Assembly (NCBI GenBank): GCA_963849635.1 | Contig: CAWKIA010000013.1 | Location: 1 to 64,000 of the forward strand | From: CAVRUD01 sp963849635 | Lineage (GTDB): Bacteria; Chloroflexota; Chloroflexia; Thermomicrobiales; UBA6265 | Direction: 5' to 3' | Length of the DNA: 64,000 nt | Shown here: positions 8,777 through 17,418 of the stretch, in pieces | How positions within the stretch are numbered: position 1 is the stretch's first letter | Layout of the letters: each line of letters begins with the position of its first letter | Program-made: the position numbers and the translations under genes | The notes under the pieces: model-generated | The model's input: the letters and a program-made list of their open reading frames with translations, nothing else | What the model was told of the DNA's origin: nothing | Database searches by the model: none

Positions 8777-9409
8777 TCAGAATCCGATGGGGCACCGCTG
8801 GGCGCACGCGGTGCCGGCGGCGCAGGAGCAGCCCGCGCCGGCCGCGTTGACGCAGAACGAGCCCACGCCGGTCACGGAGGCGCAGTCGGCGTCGGTGGCG
8901 CAGGCGGCGCAGGCGAAGGTGCCCCGGCACACGGTCTCACCGCCCGTCGTTTGGGCGCAGGCGCAGCCGCTGGTGAAGTTGCAGTTCCCGCCGGGTGAGG
9001 CGCAGGCGTCCGCCCCCGCCGCGCACGTGCCCTGGGCGGGCGCCCGTGTGGTGGAGGTGGTCGGCGTGGGCGGGGGGGTCGTGGTCGGGGCCGCGGTGGT
9101 CGTGGTGGCCGTCGGTGCCGGGGTGGTCGTCGGGGTCGGGGTCGGGGTCGCGACGGTGCCGGTGCAGGTCCCGGGGGGCATGCAGCGGCTGTTGCCGTTG
9201 CCGAAGACGCAGCAGACGCAGCCGGGCGCGCAGACACCGGGGTTGGCGGCGCAGACCTTGTTGCCGCACTGGGCCTGCGTCACCTGGGCGTCCGTTGGGC
9301 GGCCGACGGCCAGTCCGGCGGTGAGAGCGGCGAGCGAGCCGAGGAAGCCGCGCCGGGTGCGGGGCGCGGCGAGGGCGCGGGTCAGTAAATCGAAGCGTTG
9401 TGGGTCCAC
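8777..9409 (-). CDS. Cys-rich secreted protein with Pro/Thr linker
   Basis: The protein has 210 residues in three parts. The N-terminus (VDPQRFDLLTRALA, then RTRRGFLGSLAALTAGLAVG) looks like a twin-arginine export signal of a kind common in Thermomicrobia secreted proteins. A first Cys-rich module follows (CGNKVC ... CAPGCVCC ... C), then about 40 residues of almost pure Pro, Thr and Ala, probably an extended or glycosylated stalk. A second module carries about 14 Cys, including FACAACATDADC. I do not recognise an enzyme domain; small disulphide-rich adhesion or metal-binding modules are possible. GTG 9409 is chosen because AAAGGA lies about eight bases upstream. The frame to 9523 is a non-conserved extension. 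It is convergent with the surface-protein gene at 7935. Confidence 0.7.
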   Translation of the reverse strand: MDPQRFDLLTRALAAPRTRRGFLGSLAALTAGLAVGRPTDAQVTQAQCGNKVCAANPGVCAPGCVCCVFGNGNSRCMPPGTCTGTVATPTPTPTTTPAPTATTTTAAPTTTPPPTPTTSTTRAPAQGTCAAGADACASPGGNCNFTSGCACAQTTGGETVCRGTFACAACATDADCASVTGVGSFCVNAAGAGCSCAAGTACAQRCPIGF

Positions 9410-9774
9410 GATTGGGTCCTTTCGGATGTACATGCGCGGCCGACCGGCCGCACGTGGGCGGATTCGTGAGGGAACGCCCGGGATCTCGGTCGGTGACTTC
9501 CGGCGTCCCCGCCGGTCGGCCATCCCGACCGGCGCACCGCCACTCTAGGAACCGGACCCGGACCGCCGAATGGAGGGATTTACCCATTCGGCGGGCGGCC
9601 GGACTACCCAGTCGCGAAGCACGTGTCGATCCCTCGACCCGGTTTAATCACCACTCTCCCCGCGGCAGGCAGTCGCGGTGGGGCGAGCCCCGCGCGCCGC
9701 TGATACGATTGTGATATCGTATTGACACGATATGATGGATGTCGGTTCGCAGTTCGTAGCGAGGGCACGCGGCG
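9410..9774. other. Intergenic region before the xre-integrase pair
   Basis: No gene is supported here. The right end holds the AT-richer promoter and palindrome described next (9703-9736). The rest is GC-rich and I see no further structure. Confidence 0.5.
9703..9736 (+). promoter_or_regulatory. Palindromic operator over the xre-integrase promoter
   Basis: A perfect 7-bp inverted repeat (ATACGAT at 9703-9709, ATCGTAT at 9716-9722) overlaps a plausible promoter: -35 TTGTGA at 9709-9714, a 16-base spacer and -10 TATGAT at 9731-9736. A further partial copy, ACGATAT, lies at 9727-9733. This AT-rich island stands out in a GC-rich region. The layout is typical of an XRE repressor that shuts off its own operon, but binding is inferred. 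Confidence 0.5.
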
Positions 9775-10005
9775 ATGGACCTGTCCAACCTGCGTTCGTG
9801 GCGCCTCCGCCGGTTCCTGACCCAACGTGAACTCGCCGCGAAGGCGGGCGTCACCCAGGCGACCGTCCACCGCATCGAGTCGGGCGCCGCTCGGGCCCGC
9901 ATCAGCACCGTCCGCAAGCTGGCCGAGGCGCTCGACGTCGCGCCGCAGAAACTCATTTCTCCAAGCGAGCCGACGGTATCGAAAGTTGAGGAGGTCACCC
10001 AATGA
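9775..10005 (+). CDS. XRE-family DNA-binding protein
   Basis: This 76-residue protein is little more than a Cro/CI-type helix-turn-helix (residues 4-60): LRSWRLRRFLTQRELAAKAG followed by VTQATVHRIESG and ARISTVRKLAEALDV. Its TGA at 10003-10005 overlaps the ATG of the integrase at 10002 (ATGA), so the two are translationally coupled. It probably regulates the integrase and itself through the palindrome at 9703. Such xre-integrase pairs are common in small integrative elements of Actinobacteria and Chloroflexota. Confidence 0.85.
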   Translation: MDLSNLRSWRLRRFLTQRELAAKAGVTQATVHRIESGAARARISTVRKLAEALDVAPQKLISPSEPTVSKVEEVTQ

Positions 10006-11174
10006 GAGGCAGTATCGAGAAGCGCACCAGGCCCCAGGGTGTTGCATATCAAGTCCGGGTGGAGTTCGACCGCGACCCTATCACCGGAAAGAGACGGCAG
10101 AGGTCTCAGTCGTTCCCATCGAAGAAGCTGGCCGAGAAGAAACTTGCAGCGTGGCTCACCGAGATAGCGCGTGGCACCGCGGTCGATACATCCAAGATGA
10201 CCGTCGCCGAGTTCCTGCGCCATTGGCTCGACACCGTCGCCAGGCACAAGGTCCGCGTAACGACCTTCGAGGGCTACCAGGCTACGGTCGAGAACCACCT
10301 TATCCCCGGACTGGGCACCATCCCCGTTCAGCGGCTGTCCGTGGTCCAGGTGCAAGAGTTCTATGGGCGGAAGCGCGACTCCGGCGTCGGCGCCCGCACC
10401 ATCCAGCTGTGCCACCTGCGACTCTCTCAGGCGCTCAAGCAAGGGGTGAAGTGGGGAACGCTTGCGCGGAACGTCTGCGACGCAGTTGACGCGCCCCGAT
10501 CCAAATCGGCCCAGGGCAAGACGTGGAAGACCAGCGAAGCACGCGCCTTTCTCGACCATGCCAACCTCGACGCCTATCACCCGCTCTGGCTCCTCGCGCT
10601 CACCACGGGGGCCAGACGGGGCGAACAGCTCGGGCTGCGATGGCAAGACGTTGAGCTTACGACGGGCACGCTGCAGATCCGTCAGGCCGTGACCGTTCTT
10701 CAGGGCAAAGCAACCATCTAAGCGCCCAAGTCCGATGCCGCATTGCGGTCGATCGGCATACCGCCCGAAGCGTGTGCCGCCCTGCGGGAGCACAAAGACC
10801 GCCAGACGTTCTTGCGGCAGGCCGGTGGTGACCATTGGACGGACCACGACCTCGTCTTTAGCACGGCGACGGGCGGCATCGTTCATCCGTCGAACGTGAC
10901 GCGGGCATTCGCCAGGGTCATCGGGAAGGCCGGTGTCTCACGGATCAGATTCCATGATCTTCGGCACACCCACGCAACCTGGCTCCTGGCAGGGGGCCAG
11001 CCGATCACAACGGTCTCGGAGCGCCTGGGACACGCCAAGTCGAGCATCACTCTCGACACCTACGCCCACGTCGTCGCCACGACCCGCGACCGCGCCGCCG
11101 CGGCCGTCGCCGCCCTGCTGTTCGATCCGGTCACGGCTGATGACGATGCCACGGGCGTCGTCGGGGCCGACTGA
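10002..11174 (+). pseudogene. Tyrosine recombinase (integrase), interrupted by in-frame TAA
   Basis: The full frame of 390 codons is a phage-type integrase. It has an N-terminal AP2-like arm-binding part (residues 1-60), a SAM-like core-binding domain (about 65-165) and the catalytic domain. The first catalytic Arg is in TTGARRGEQLGLRW (about residue 205). The H-x-x-R box is HDLRHTHATWLL and the nucleophile Tyr is in TLDTYAHV. Codon 240 is TAA (10719-10721), between the first Arg and the H-x-x-R box, so neither half alone can be active. The frame behind it is unbroken and conserved to the TGA at 11172-11174, which suggests a recent or erroneous single substitution. It lies 1.1 kb from the 3' end of tRNA-Gly, a usual target type. 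Confidence 0.85.
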
Positions 11175-11251
11175 CGGCGTCGCTCGGGCAGATCTCACAA
11201 TGGCATCCGAGACACATTCATGCACTCAGCCCTGGCAGGGCGCAGTATGAC

Positions 11252-11349
11252 GGGTGCTCCCGGCGCGGCTCATGTGCCGACCACGTCCAACGGAAAGAGG
11301 GACGGTTGGTCCGCCACGATCGGCCGCGACCGCCGCGCCGGGAGCACCC
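11252..11349. repeat. 18-bp perfect inverted repeat
   Basis: The 18 bases at 11252-11269 (GGGTGCTCCCGGCGCGGC) are repeated exactly in reverse complement at 11332-11349, with 62 bases between. No frame in it looks coding. It lies between the integrase stop and the minus-strand secreted protein, so it may be a convergent terminator with a long loop, a recombinase site or a tiny non-autonomous element. Confidence 0.6.
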
Positions 11350-11392
11350 ACGCCTCGGCCACGCTGCCACGTCCACGCGCGACGGGCCGACG

Positions 11393-11905
11393 CTATAGCT
11401 GCGGGCCCTTCAGATCGGCACAGGGAAACTTCGGCAGGGTGAAATACACCACGATCTTGGCGCCCCCTGCCGTGGTCGTGGTGCCGCTCCCGCTAAACTG
11501 CGTTCCGCTTCTGCAATACACGCTGCTGGTGTAGTTCCCGAAGTTGACGGTGCCGTCCGCGGCGACCGAGGGGCCGTACTTGGTTCCATACGTATGCACG
11601 ACCGCCCCGGGCATGAGGCCGGTCCCCTCGTACCGATACCAGTAGTTGTCGTTCGGATCGACTCCGAGGGAGGTCACGGTGAACGTCGAGGTCAGGATGG
11701 TGCCGCCCTGCGCGGCGAAGCGCTCGCATTGCTCTCGGTTGGCGAAGCCGACCGGGGCACCATCCACCATCCCGTACCGCATAGCCAAGTCGCCCCACCT
11801 GCAAGCGACACCGTCGCCCCATGGTGCTGGCGCGACGCCTGCCGGGGCGAGCGCCAGCACCATGCCCGCGAGGAGCGACAACCCGACCAATACCGCTCGA
11901 CGCAT
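11393..11905 (-). CDS. Small secreted protein of unknown function
   Basis: The protein has 170 residues. An N-terminal signal peptide (MRRAVLVGLSLLAGMVLALA, cleavage near GVAPA) is followed by a compact domain with a few Cys, a WYRYEGTGLMPGAV segment and a Thr/Gly-rich part before the FPCADLKGPQL end. I recognise no family. ATG 11905 has a near-perfect AAGGAGG seven bases upstream, so expression is likely; the longer frame to 11965 is discarded. It sits at the right end of the accessory stretch and is convergent with the integrase. Confidence 0.65.
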   Translation of the reverse strand: MRRAVLVGLSLLAGMVLALAPAGVAPAPWGDGVACRWGDLAMRYGMVDGAPVGFANREQCERFAAQGGTILTSTFTVTSLGVDPNDNYWYRYEGTGLMPGAVVHTYGTKYGPSVAADGTVNFGNYTSSVYCRSGTQFSGSGTTTTAGGAKIVVYFTLPKFPCADLKGPQL

Positions 11906-12244
11906 GGTTGCCTCCTTCCGGGGGCGCACACGCTCCGCTGCCCCCGACGCCTGACAACAAACCAACTCTACGCCCGAACTTGTCGCGACTGCGAGCGGCG
12001 CTTACCGGCGGCCGACTTCCTCGATCCATCTGGTGAAGCAGGCAAGGGATGGGAGGACCGGTCGGCGGTCGCCCCCCACCCGTTGTGGGGCGCGACTCGG
12101 TTTCGCCGGGAATGCGGAAGAGCCCGAATGTTCGGGCAAGGCCTGGCGCGCCGGCCGTGACCAAATCGTGACCAAGCCCGAAAACGCGACGAACCCAGCC
12201 GCTTGGCCGGGTCCGTTTTTGCCGGCTTCATCGGCTTTTCTGGG
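11906..12244. other. Intergenic region next to tRNA-Gly
   Basis: No gene is supported. It holds a perfect 7-bp hairpin with a 2-base loop (GCCCGAA at 12122-12128, TTCGGGC at 12131-12137) and a direct repeat GTGACCAA at 12157-12164 and 12168-12175. If the integrase used the tRNA-Gly end, an attachment site would be expected in this stretch, but I find no copy of the tRNA 3' end elsewhere in the window. Confidence 0.4.
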
Positions 12245-12317
12245 AGCGGGCGATGGGATTCGAACCCACGACATCCTGCTTGGGAAGCAGACACTCTGCC
12301 AACTGAGTTACGCCCGC
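12245..12317 (-). tRNA. tRNA-Gly (anticodon CCC)
   Basis: The acceptor stem GCGGGCG pairs with CGCCCGC. The D-arm is GTAACTCAGTTGGCAGAG and the T-arm contains GGTTCGAATCC. The anticodon loop TTCCCAA gives CCC, closed by a five-pair stem with one G-U. The discriminator is U and CCA is not encoded. It reads glycine codon GGG. Its 3' end faces the integrase region. Confidence 0.93.
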
Positions 12318-12606
12318 CTGATCGTCCGTTTCCAAGTTTGTACCACGGGCGGCGATTGACCGCAAGCCGACAGGCAGGCACTGTACCCGCGCCAGAAGAT
12401 AAGCTTTGGCAGGAATCCTCCGACTGACGATAGTTCGTTGCAGTCGACATTGCGCGGGTATCCTCGGCTTTCCGAGCGATATGGGTCACCGGCACCCGCG
12501 CTCTCAAAGAGCCGCGTTCGAGTAGACCTCGCGCGAACCTTCACCCTCCCACCGTGATCAATCTGATGGAGCGCGAACGCGCGAGTCAATGACTTGAGGG
12601 AGAGCG

Positions 12607-13020
12607 ATGACGGCCAAGCTAACCCCGGATGTCCGCGCCCTGCTGGAGGCGCCCAATTATGCCCATCTCGCTACGGTGGCACGCGATGGCTCACCGAGGA
12701 GCGTCGCGGTCTGGGTCGGGCTAGAGGGAGATCGTATTCTCATTGGCGCCGGCCACGACTCAATGAAGGCGCAAACCACCCGACGCGAGCCGCGCGTAGC
12801 GATCTCGATCACGGACCTGGCGGACCCGTACAAGACCGCGATGATCCTCGGACGGGTGATCGAGCAGCGCAACGACGAGGACGGAATAATGATGAACGAG
12901 ATTGCTCGAAAGTACACGGGAGAGCCCTACCCGTGGAATGGCCCGGGCCGGCGTGTTCTCGTAATTGAGCCGGACCGGATGCTCTACTTCGAGCTACCGC
13001 TTACCCACAAACCAAGTTGA
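12607..13020 (+). CDS. PPOX-class flavin/F420-dependent oxidoreductase
   Basis: This 137-residue protein has the split-barrel fold of pyridoxamine-5'-phosphate-oxidase-like enzymes, many of which in this lineage use F420. The family start is seen as LLEAPNYAHLATVARDGSPR followed by the VAVWVGLEGDRI strand pair. Later PRVAISITDLADPY and the YTGEPYPW segment fit the group. GGGAGAG lies a few bases before ATG 12607. The substrate cannot be told from sequence. It stands alone between tRNA-Gly and tRNA-Ala. Confidence 0.85.
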   Translation: MTAKLTPDVRALLEAPNYAHLATVARDGSPRSVAVWVGLEGDRILIGAGHDSMKAQTTRREPRVAISITDLADPYKTAMILGRVIEQRNDEDGIMMNEIARKYTGEPYPWNGPGRRVLVIEPDRMLYFELPLTHKPS

Positions 13021-13051
13021 AATCCGTCCCGGCTGACAGCCCAAGGTTCCG

Positions 13052-13081
13052 TTGACGCTCTTCGACAGAACCTTCTATACT
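13052..13081 (+). promoter_or_regulatory. Promoter of tRNA-Ala
   Basis: The -35 box TTGACG (13052-13057), an 18-base spacer and the -10 box TATACT (13076-13081) lie 14 bases before the tRNA 5' end, the normal distance for a sigma-70-type tRNA promoter. Confidence 0.7.
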
Positions 13082-13095
13082 CACTTGGCTCGCGA

Positions 13096-13168
<73 letters not shown>

Positions 13169-13178
13169 CCTCCGAGGA

Positions 13179-13206
13179 CGGTCCGGCACTGCCGGGCCGT
13201 TTTTTT
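13179..13206 (+). terminator. Intrinsic terminator after tRNA-Ala
   Basis: A 9-bp stem (CGGTCCGGC with GCCGGGCCG, one G-U) with a 3-base loop is followed by seven T. It lies 10 bases after the tRNA and also behind the convergent ftsH. Confidence 0.85.
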
Positions 13207-13271
13207 GCGCCGGTAGATGAGAAAGGGCGTCCGGCCATGTATGGCCAGACGCCCTTCCGACTGTCGAGTTC

Positions 13272-15259
<1,988 letters not shown>

Positions 15260-15405
15260 GAAGCTCCTCCGCGGCGTTCCTCCCTGCCCGATTGTGAATG
15301 CCGCGAGCCGGGGTTGCAGAACGACGTGAGTATAGCATTCAGGGCCCTATTACCCCTGCCAGAACGCCGATCTGAGTGGGTGAACCGGCGGAGTCATGCG
15401 GACAA

Positions 15406-15981
15406 TCATGCCTTGATCGCGGCCGGATCGAGCACCGCGACATAGGGCAAGTTGCGGTATTCCCCCGCATAGTCGAGCCCGTAACCGATCACGAACTCGT
15501 CTGGGATAGTGAAGCCAATCAGATCGACCTTCACATCGATTGCGTCCGGCTTCTCCTTCTTCAAGAGTGCCACCACACGCAATGATGCCGGGTTTCGGCG
15601 CTCCAGCACGTCGAGCAAGTACTGAAGCGTCAATCCTGAGTCGACAATGTCTTCCACTACGACGACGTGCCTCCCTTCGATCTCGTCGTTGAGGTCCTTC
15701 AAGATCCTGACTACACCGGAACTCTTGGTCGCCGCGCCATAGCTCGAAACTGCCATGAAGTCGACAACCATCGGGATGGAGAGTGCCCGCATCAGGTCCG
15801 TCATGAATGACACCGCGCCGGTCAGAACGCCGACGAGCAGGGGAGTTTCCACCGGAAACCAGGAGTCGACATCCGTTGCGAGTTCCCTGATCCGATTTTG
15901 AATTGTGTCCTCGGAGAGGAGAATCCGCGCGACTCCATGCTCTCGCCGTCGCCGCGGTTCCCGGATTTCACCGTCGATCAC
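15406..15981 (-). CDS. hpt: Hypoxanthine phosphoribosyltransferase
   Basis: The enzyme salvages hypoxanthine and guanine with PRPP. The PRPP-binding loop is seen as VVVVEDIVDSGLTL, with the flexible-loop region SYGAATKSSGVV and the C-terminal VIGYGLDYAGEYRNLPY that contacts the purine. The start is unsure: the family begins close to ARILLSEDTIQ, where no start codon lies in frame. I use GTG 15981, the nearest in-frame start behind the end of tilS, giving 191 residues with a basic extension. An alternative is another small sequence error near 15935. Order tilS-hpt-ftsH is classical. Confidence 0.9.
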   Translation of the reverse strand: MIDGEIREPRRRREHGVARILLSEDTIQNRIRELATDVDSWFPVETPLLVGVLTGAVSFMTDLMRALSIPMVVDFMAVSSYGAATKSSGVVRILKDLNDEIEGRHVVVVEDIVDSGLTLQYLLDVLERRNPASLRVVALLKKEKPDAIDVKVDLIGFTIPDEFVIGYGLDYAGEYRNLPYVAVLDPAAIKA

Positions 15982-16066
15982 GCATCCCCCCAAATCACAC
16001 CCTTGGCTTGCCGCGCCCAGCGGAGCGTGACGGTCACACGCACGTCCTGCGACCAAAGTGTACTGA

Positions 16067-17161
16067 CTATCCGCGAGCGCCCGAAGACATCGGTTTCGTT
16101 TCCGATCGTCTCTCCACCCGTAGCAGTCCGCGCGAGCGCAGGACCTGCCAACCTGATCCAATTTGGATTTTGTTTCCACCTTGCCCTAAAAGCCCGAGCG
16201 CTCGCACCGCGTCGATCCGCTGCTGACCAACCTCTACACCGGCGGGAAGCTTCGACTGAAGCCAGGCCTGGACAATTCGGCGCTGGAGGACCACGTCCAG
16301 GTTCACAAAACGGCCAGCGATCAATTGGCCCTCTCGATCTACCAGTGAGCCAAGCTGGGCATCGACGACGGAGGCAAGGTAGGAATCTTCAGCTGCCGCG
16401 AGCTGCGAGTAGCGAACGATGGCTGCTGCCGACCCCGGCGAGATCTCCTCGAACAGCGGCAGGAGTTCGTGTCGAATCCGATTGCGCCTGAACTCGGCGG
16501 AGACGTTCGACGGATCGACAATCGGCCGCAGCCCAAGGCCCGACACGAAGGATTCGAGCCCCGCCTTCGGCTCAGTAATCAACGGTCTCCAGATCGCTAC
16601 GGGATCCGCGGACTCGTCCCCCGGTTCCGTCTCCCACCAGGGAACCGGGCGCACGCTCCACTCTGCCATCCCGCTCACGCCATGCGGACCCGCGCCGCGG
16701 AGCAGGTGCAAAAGCACGGTTTCGGCCTGATCCATCTCGTGGTGGGCAAGCGCGATCGCGTCCACTCCACGCCGACGAGCGACGTTGGCAAGCGCCGCAA
16801 ACCGCTCGCGGCGCGCGGCCTCCTCCAACCCGACTCCCGGATGGCGTTCACGAACGTTTGGAGCCAGCTGTTCGGCCACGAACTCAATGCCGAGTGCGCG
16901 TACCTGCTCGGCGACCTTAACTTGCTCGTCGCCGGATTCCGGTCGCAGACGGTGATCGACATGGACCGCAACGACGGTCACGACCTCTTGGCGCGCCAGC
17001 TCGGCCAGGACACCTGCCAGGGCAAGGGAGTCGACACCCCCGGAGACGCCGACTACGAGCGACGGTACGCCGGCGATGGGCAATGCTGCCAGGCGCGCCC
17101 GCACACGCTGAACCAGCCCTGATTCACCGCTACGCCGGTGAACGGTCTGGGGGCCTGCCAT
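16067..17161 (-). CDS. tilS: tRNA(Ile)-lysidine synthase
   Basis: TilS changes cytidine 34 of tRNA-Ile(CAU) to lysidine, so that AUA is read as Ile. The PP-loop ATPase motif is LVVGVSGGVDSLALAG (about residues 36-51), followed by HVDHRLRPES and the ALAHHEMDQAET segment that contacts the adenylated tRNA. The length, 364 residues, fits a form with the C-terminal tRNA-binding domain. ATG 17161 is chosen over the open frame to 17224, which runs over the tRNA-Met end. Its 5' end is about 37 bp from tRNA-Met on the same strand, so they may be co-transcribed. Confidence 0.92.
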   Translation of the reverse strand: MAGPQTVHRRSGESGLVQRVRARLAALPIAGVPSLVVGVSGGVDSLALAGVLAELARQEVVTVVAVHVDHRLRPESGDEQVKVAEQVRALGIEFVAEQLAPNVRERHPGVGLEEAARRERFAALANVARRRGVDAIALAHHEMDQAETVLLHLLRGAGPHGVSGMAEWSVRPVPWWETEPGDESADPVAIWRPLITEPKAGLESFVSGLGLRPIVDPSNVSAEFRRNRIRHELLPLFEEISPGSAAAIVRYSQLAAAEDSYLASVVDAQLGSLVDREGQLIAGRFVNLDVVLQRRIVQAWLQSKLPAGVEVGQQRIDAVRALGLLGQGGNKIQIGSGWQVLRSRGLLRVERRSETKPMSSGARG

Positions 17162-17197
17162 ATGGCTTTCTCTGGTGAAGGGGAACGGAGGGGGTGA

Positions 17198-17272
17198 TGG
17201 TGGCGACGGGTGGATTTGAACCACCGGCCAAGGGCTTATGAGTCCCCTGCTCTGCCACTGAGCTACGTCGCC
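17198..17272 (-). tRNA. tRNA-Met (anticodon CAT, elongator type)
   Basis: The acceptor GGCGACG pairs with CGTCGCC, and A-CCA is encoded. The D-arm is TAGCTCAGTGGCAGAGC. The anticodon loop CTCATAA gives CAU, with an A-G mismatch at the loop-closing pair. The first acceptor pair is G-C, so this is not an initiator. A CAU anticodon could also belong to a tRNA-Ile modified by TilS, whose gene follows, but the body looks like elongator Met. Confidence 0.88.
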
Positions 17273-17286
17273 ATCGCGGTCAATGA

Positions 17287-17315
17287 GGGTAACAAAGTCC
17301 GCCCCAATGCGTCAA
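17287..17315 (-). promoter_or_regulatory. Promoter of tRNA-Met
   Basis: On the minus strand, TTGACG (17315-17310), a 17-base spacer and TTACCC (17292-17287) lie 14 bases before the tRNA 5' end. The -10 is weak but the spacing and the -35 match the tRNA-Ala promoter. Confidence 0.55.
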
Positions 17316-17418
17316 TCCTTTCGAAGCGACTTTGTCCGTCTTAGCCTTCACCCCGGTGCTAGACTCCTTCGAGAACCAGCCTCATTTGCCCCGCAACAAC
17401 AAGGCGGACACTCCAGGA

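Noticed and set aside
8544..9548. 334-codon plus-strand frame
   Set aside because: It is the complement of the Cys-rich secreted protein gene. Its Val/Gly runs are the antisense of the Pro/Thr linker.
9722..9736. TTGACA at 9722 as a -35 box
   Set aside because: It is only three bases from the TATGAT box; TTGTGA at 9709 has proper spacing.
9648..10886. 412-codon minus-strand frame across the integrase
   Set aside because: The plus strand carries clear xre and integrase motifs. The antisense product has no domain character and crosses the promoter palindrome.
7746..12317. Search for a duplicate of the tRNA-Gly 3' end as an attachment site
   Set aside because: No matching direct repeat was seen, so no att site is reported.
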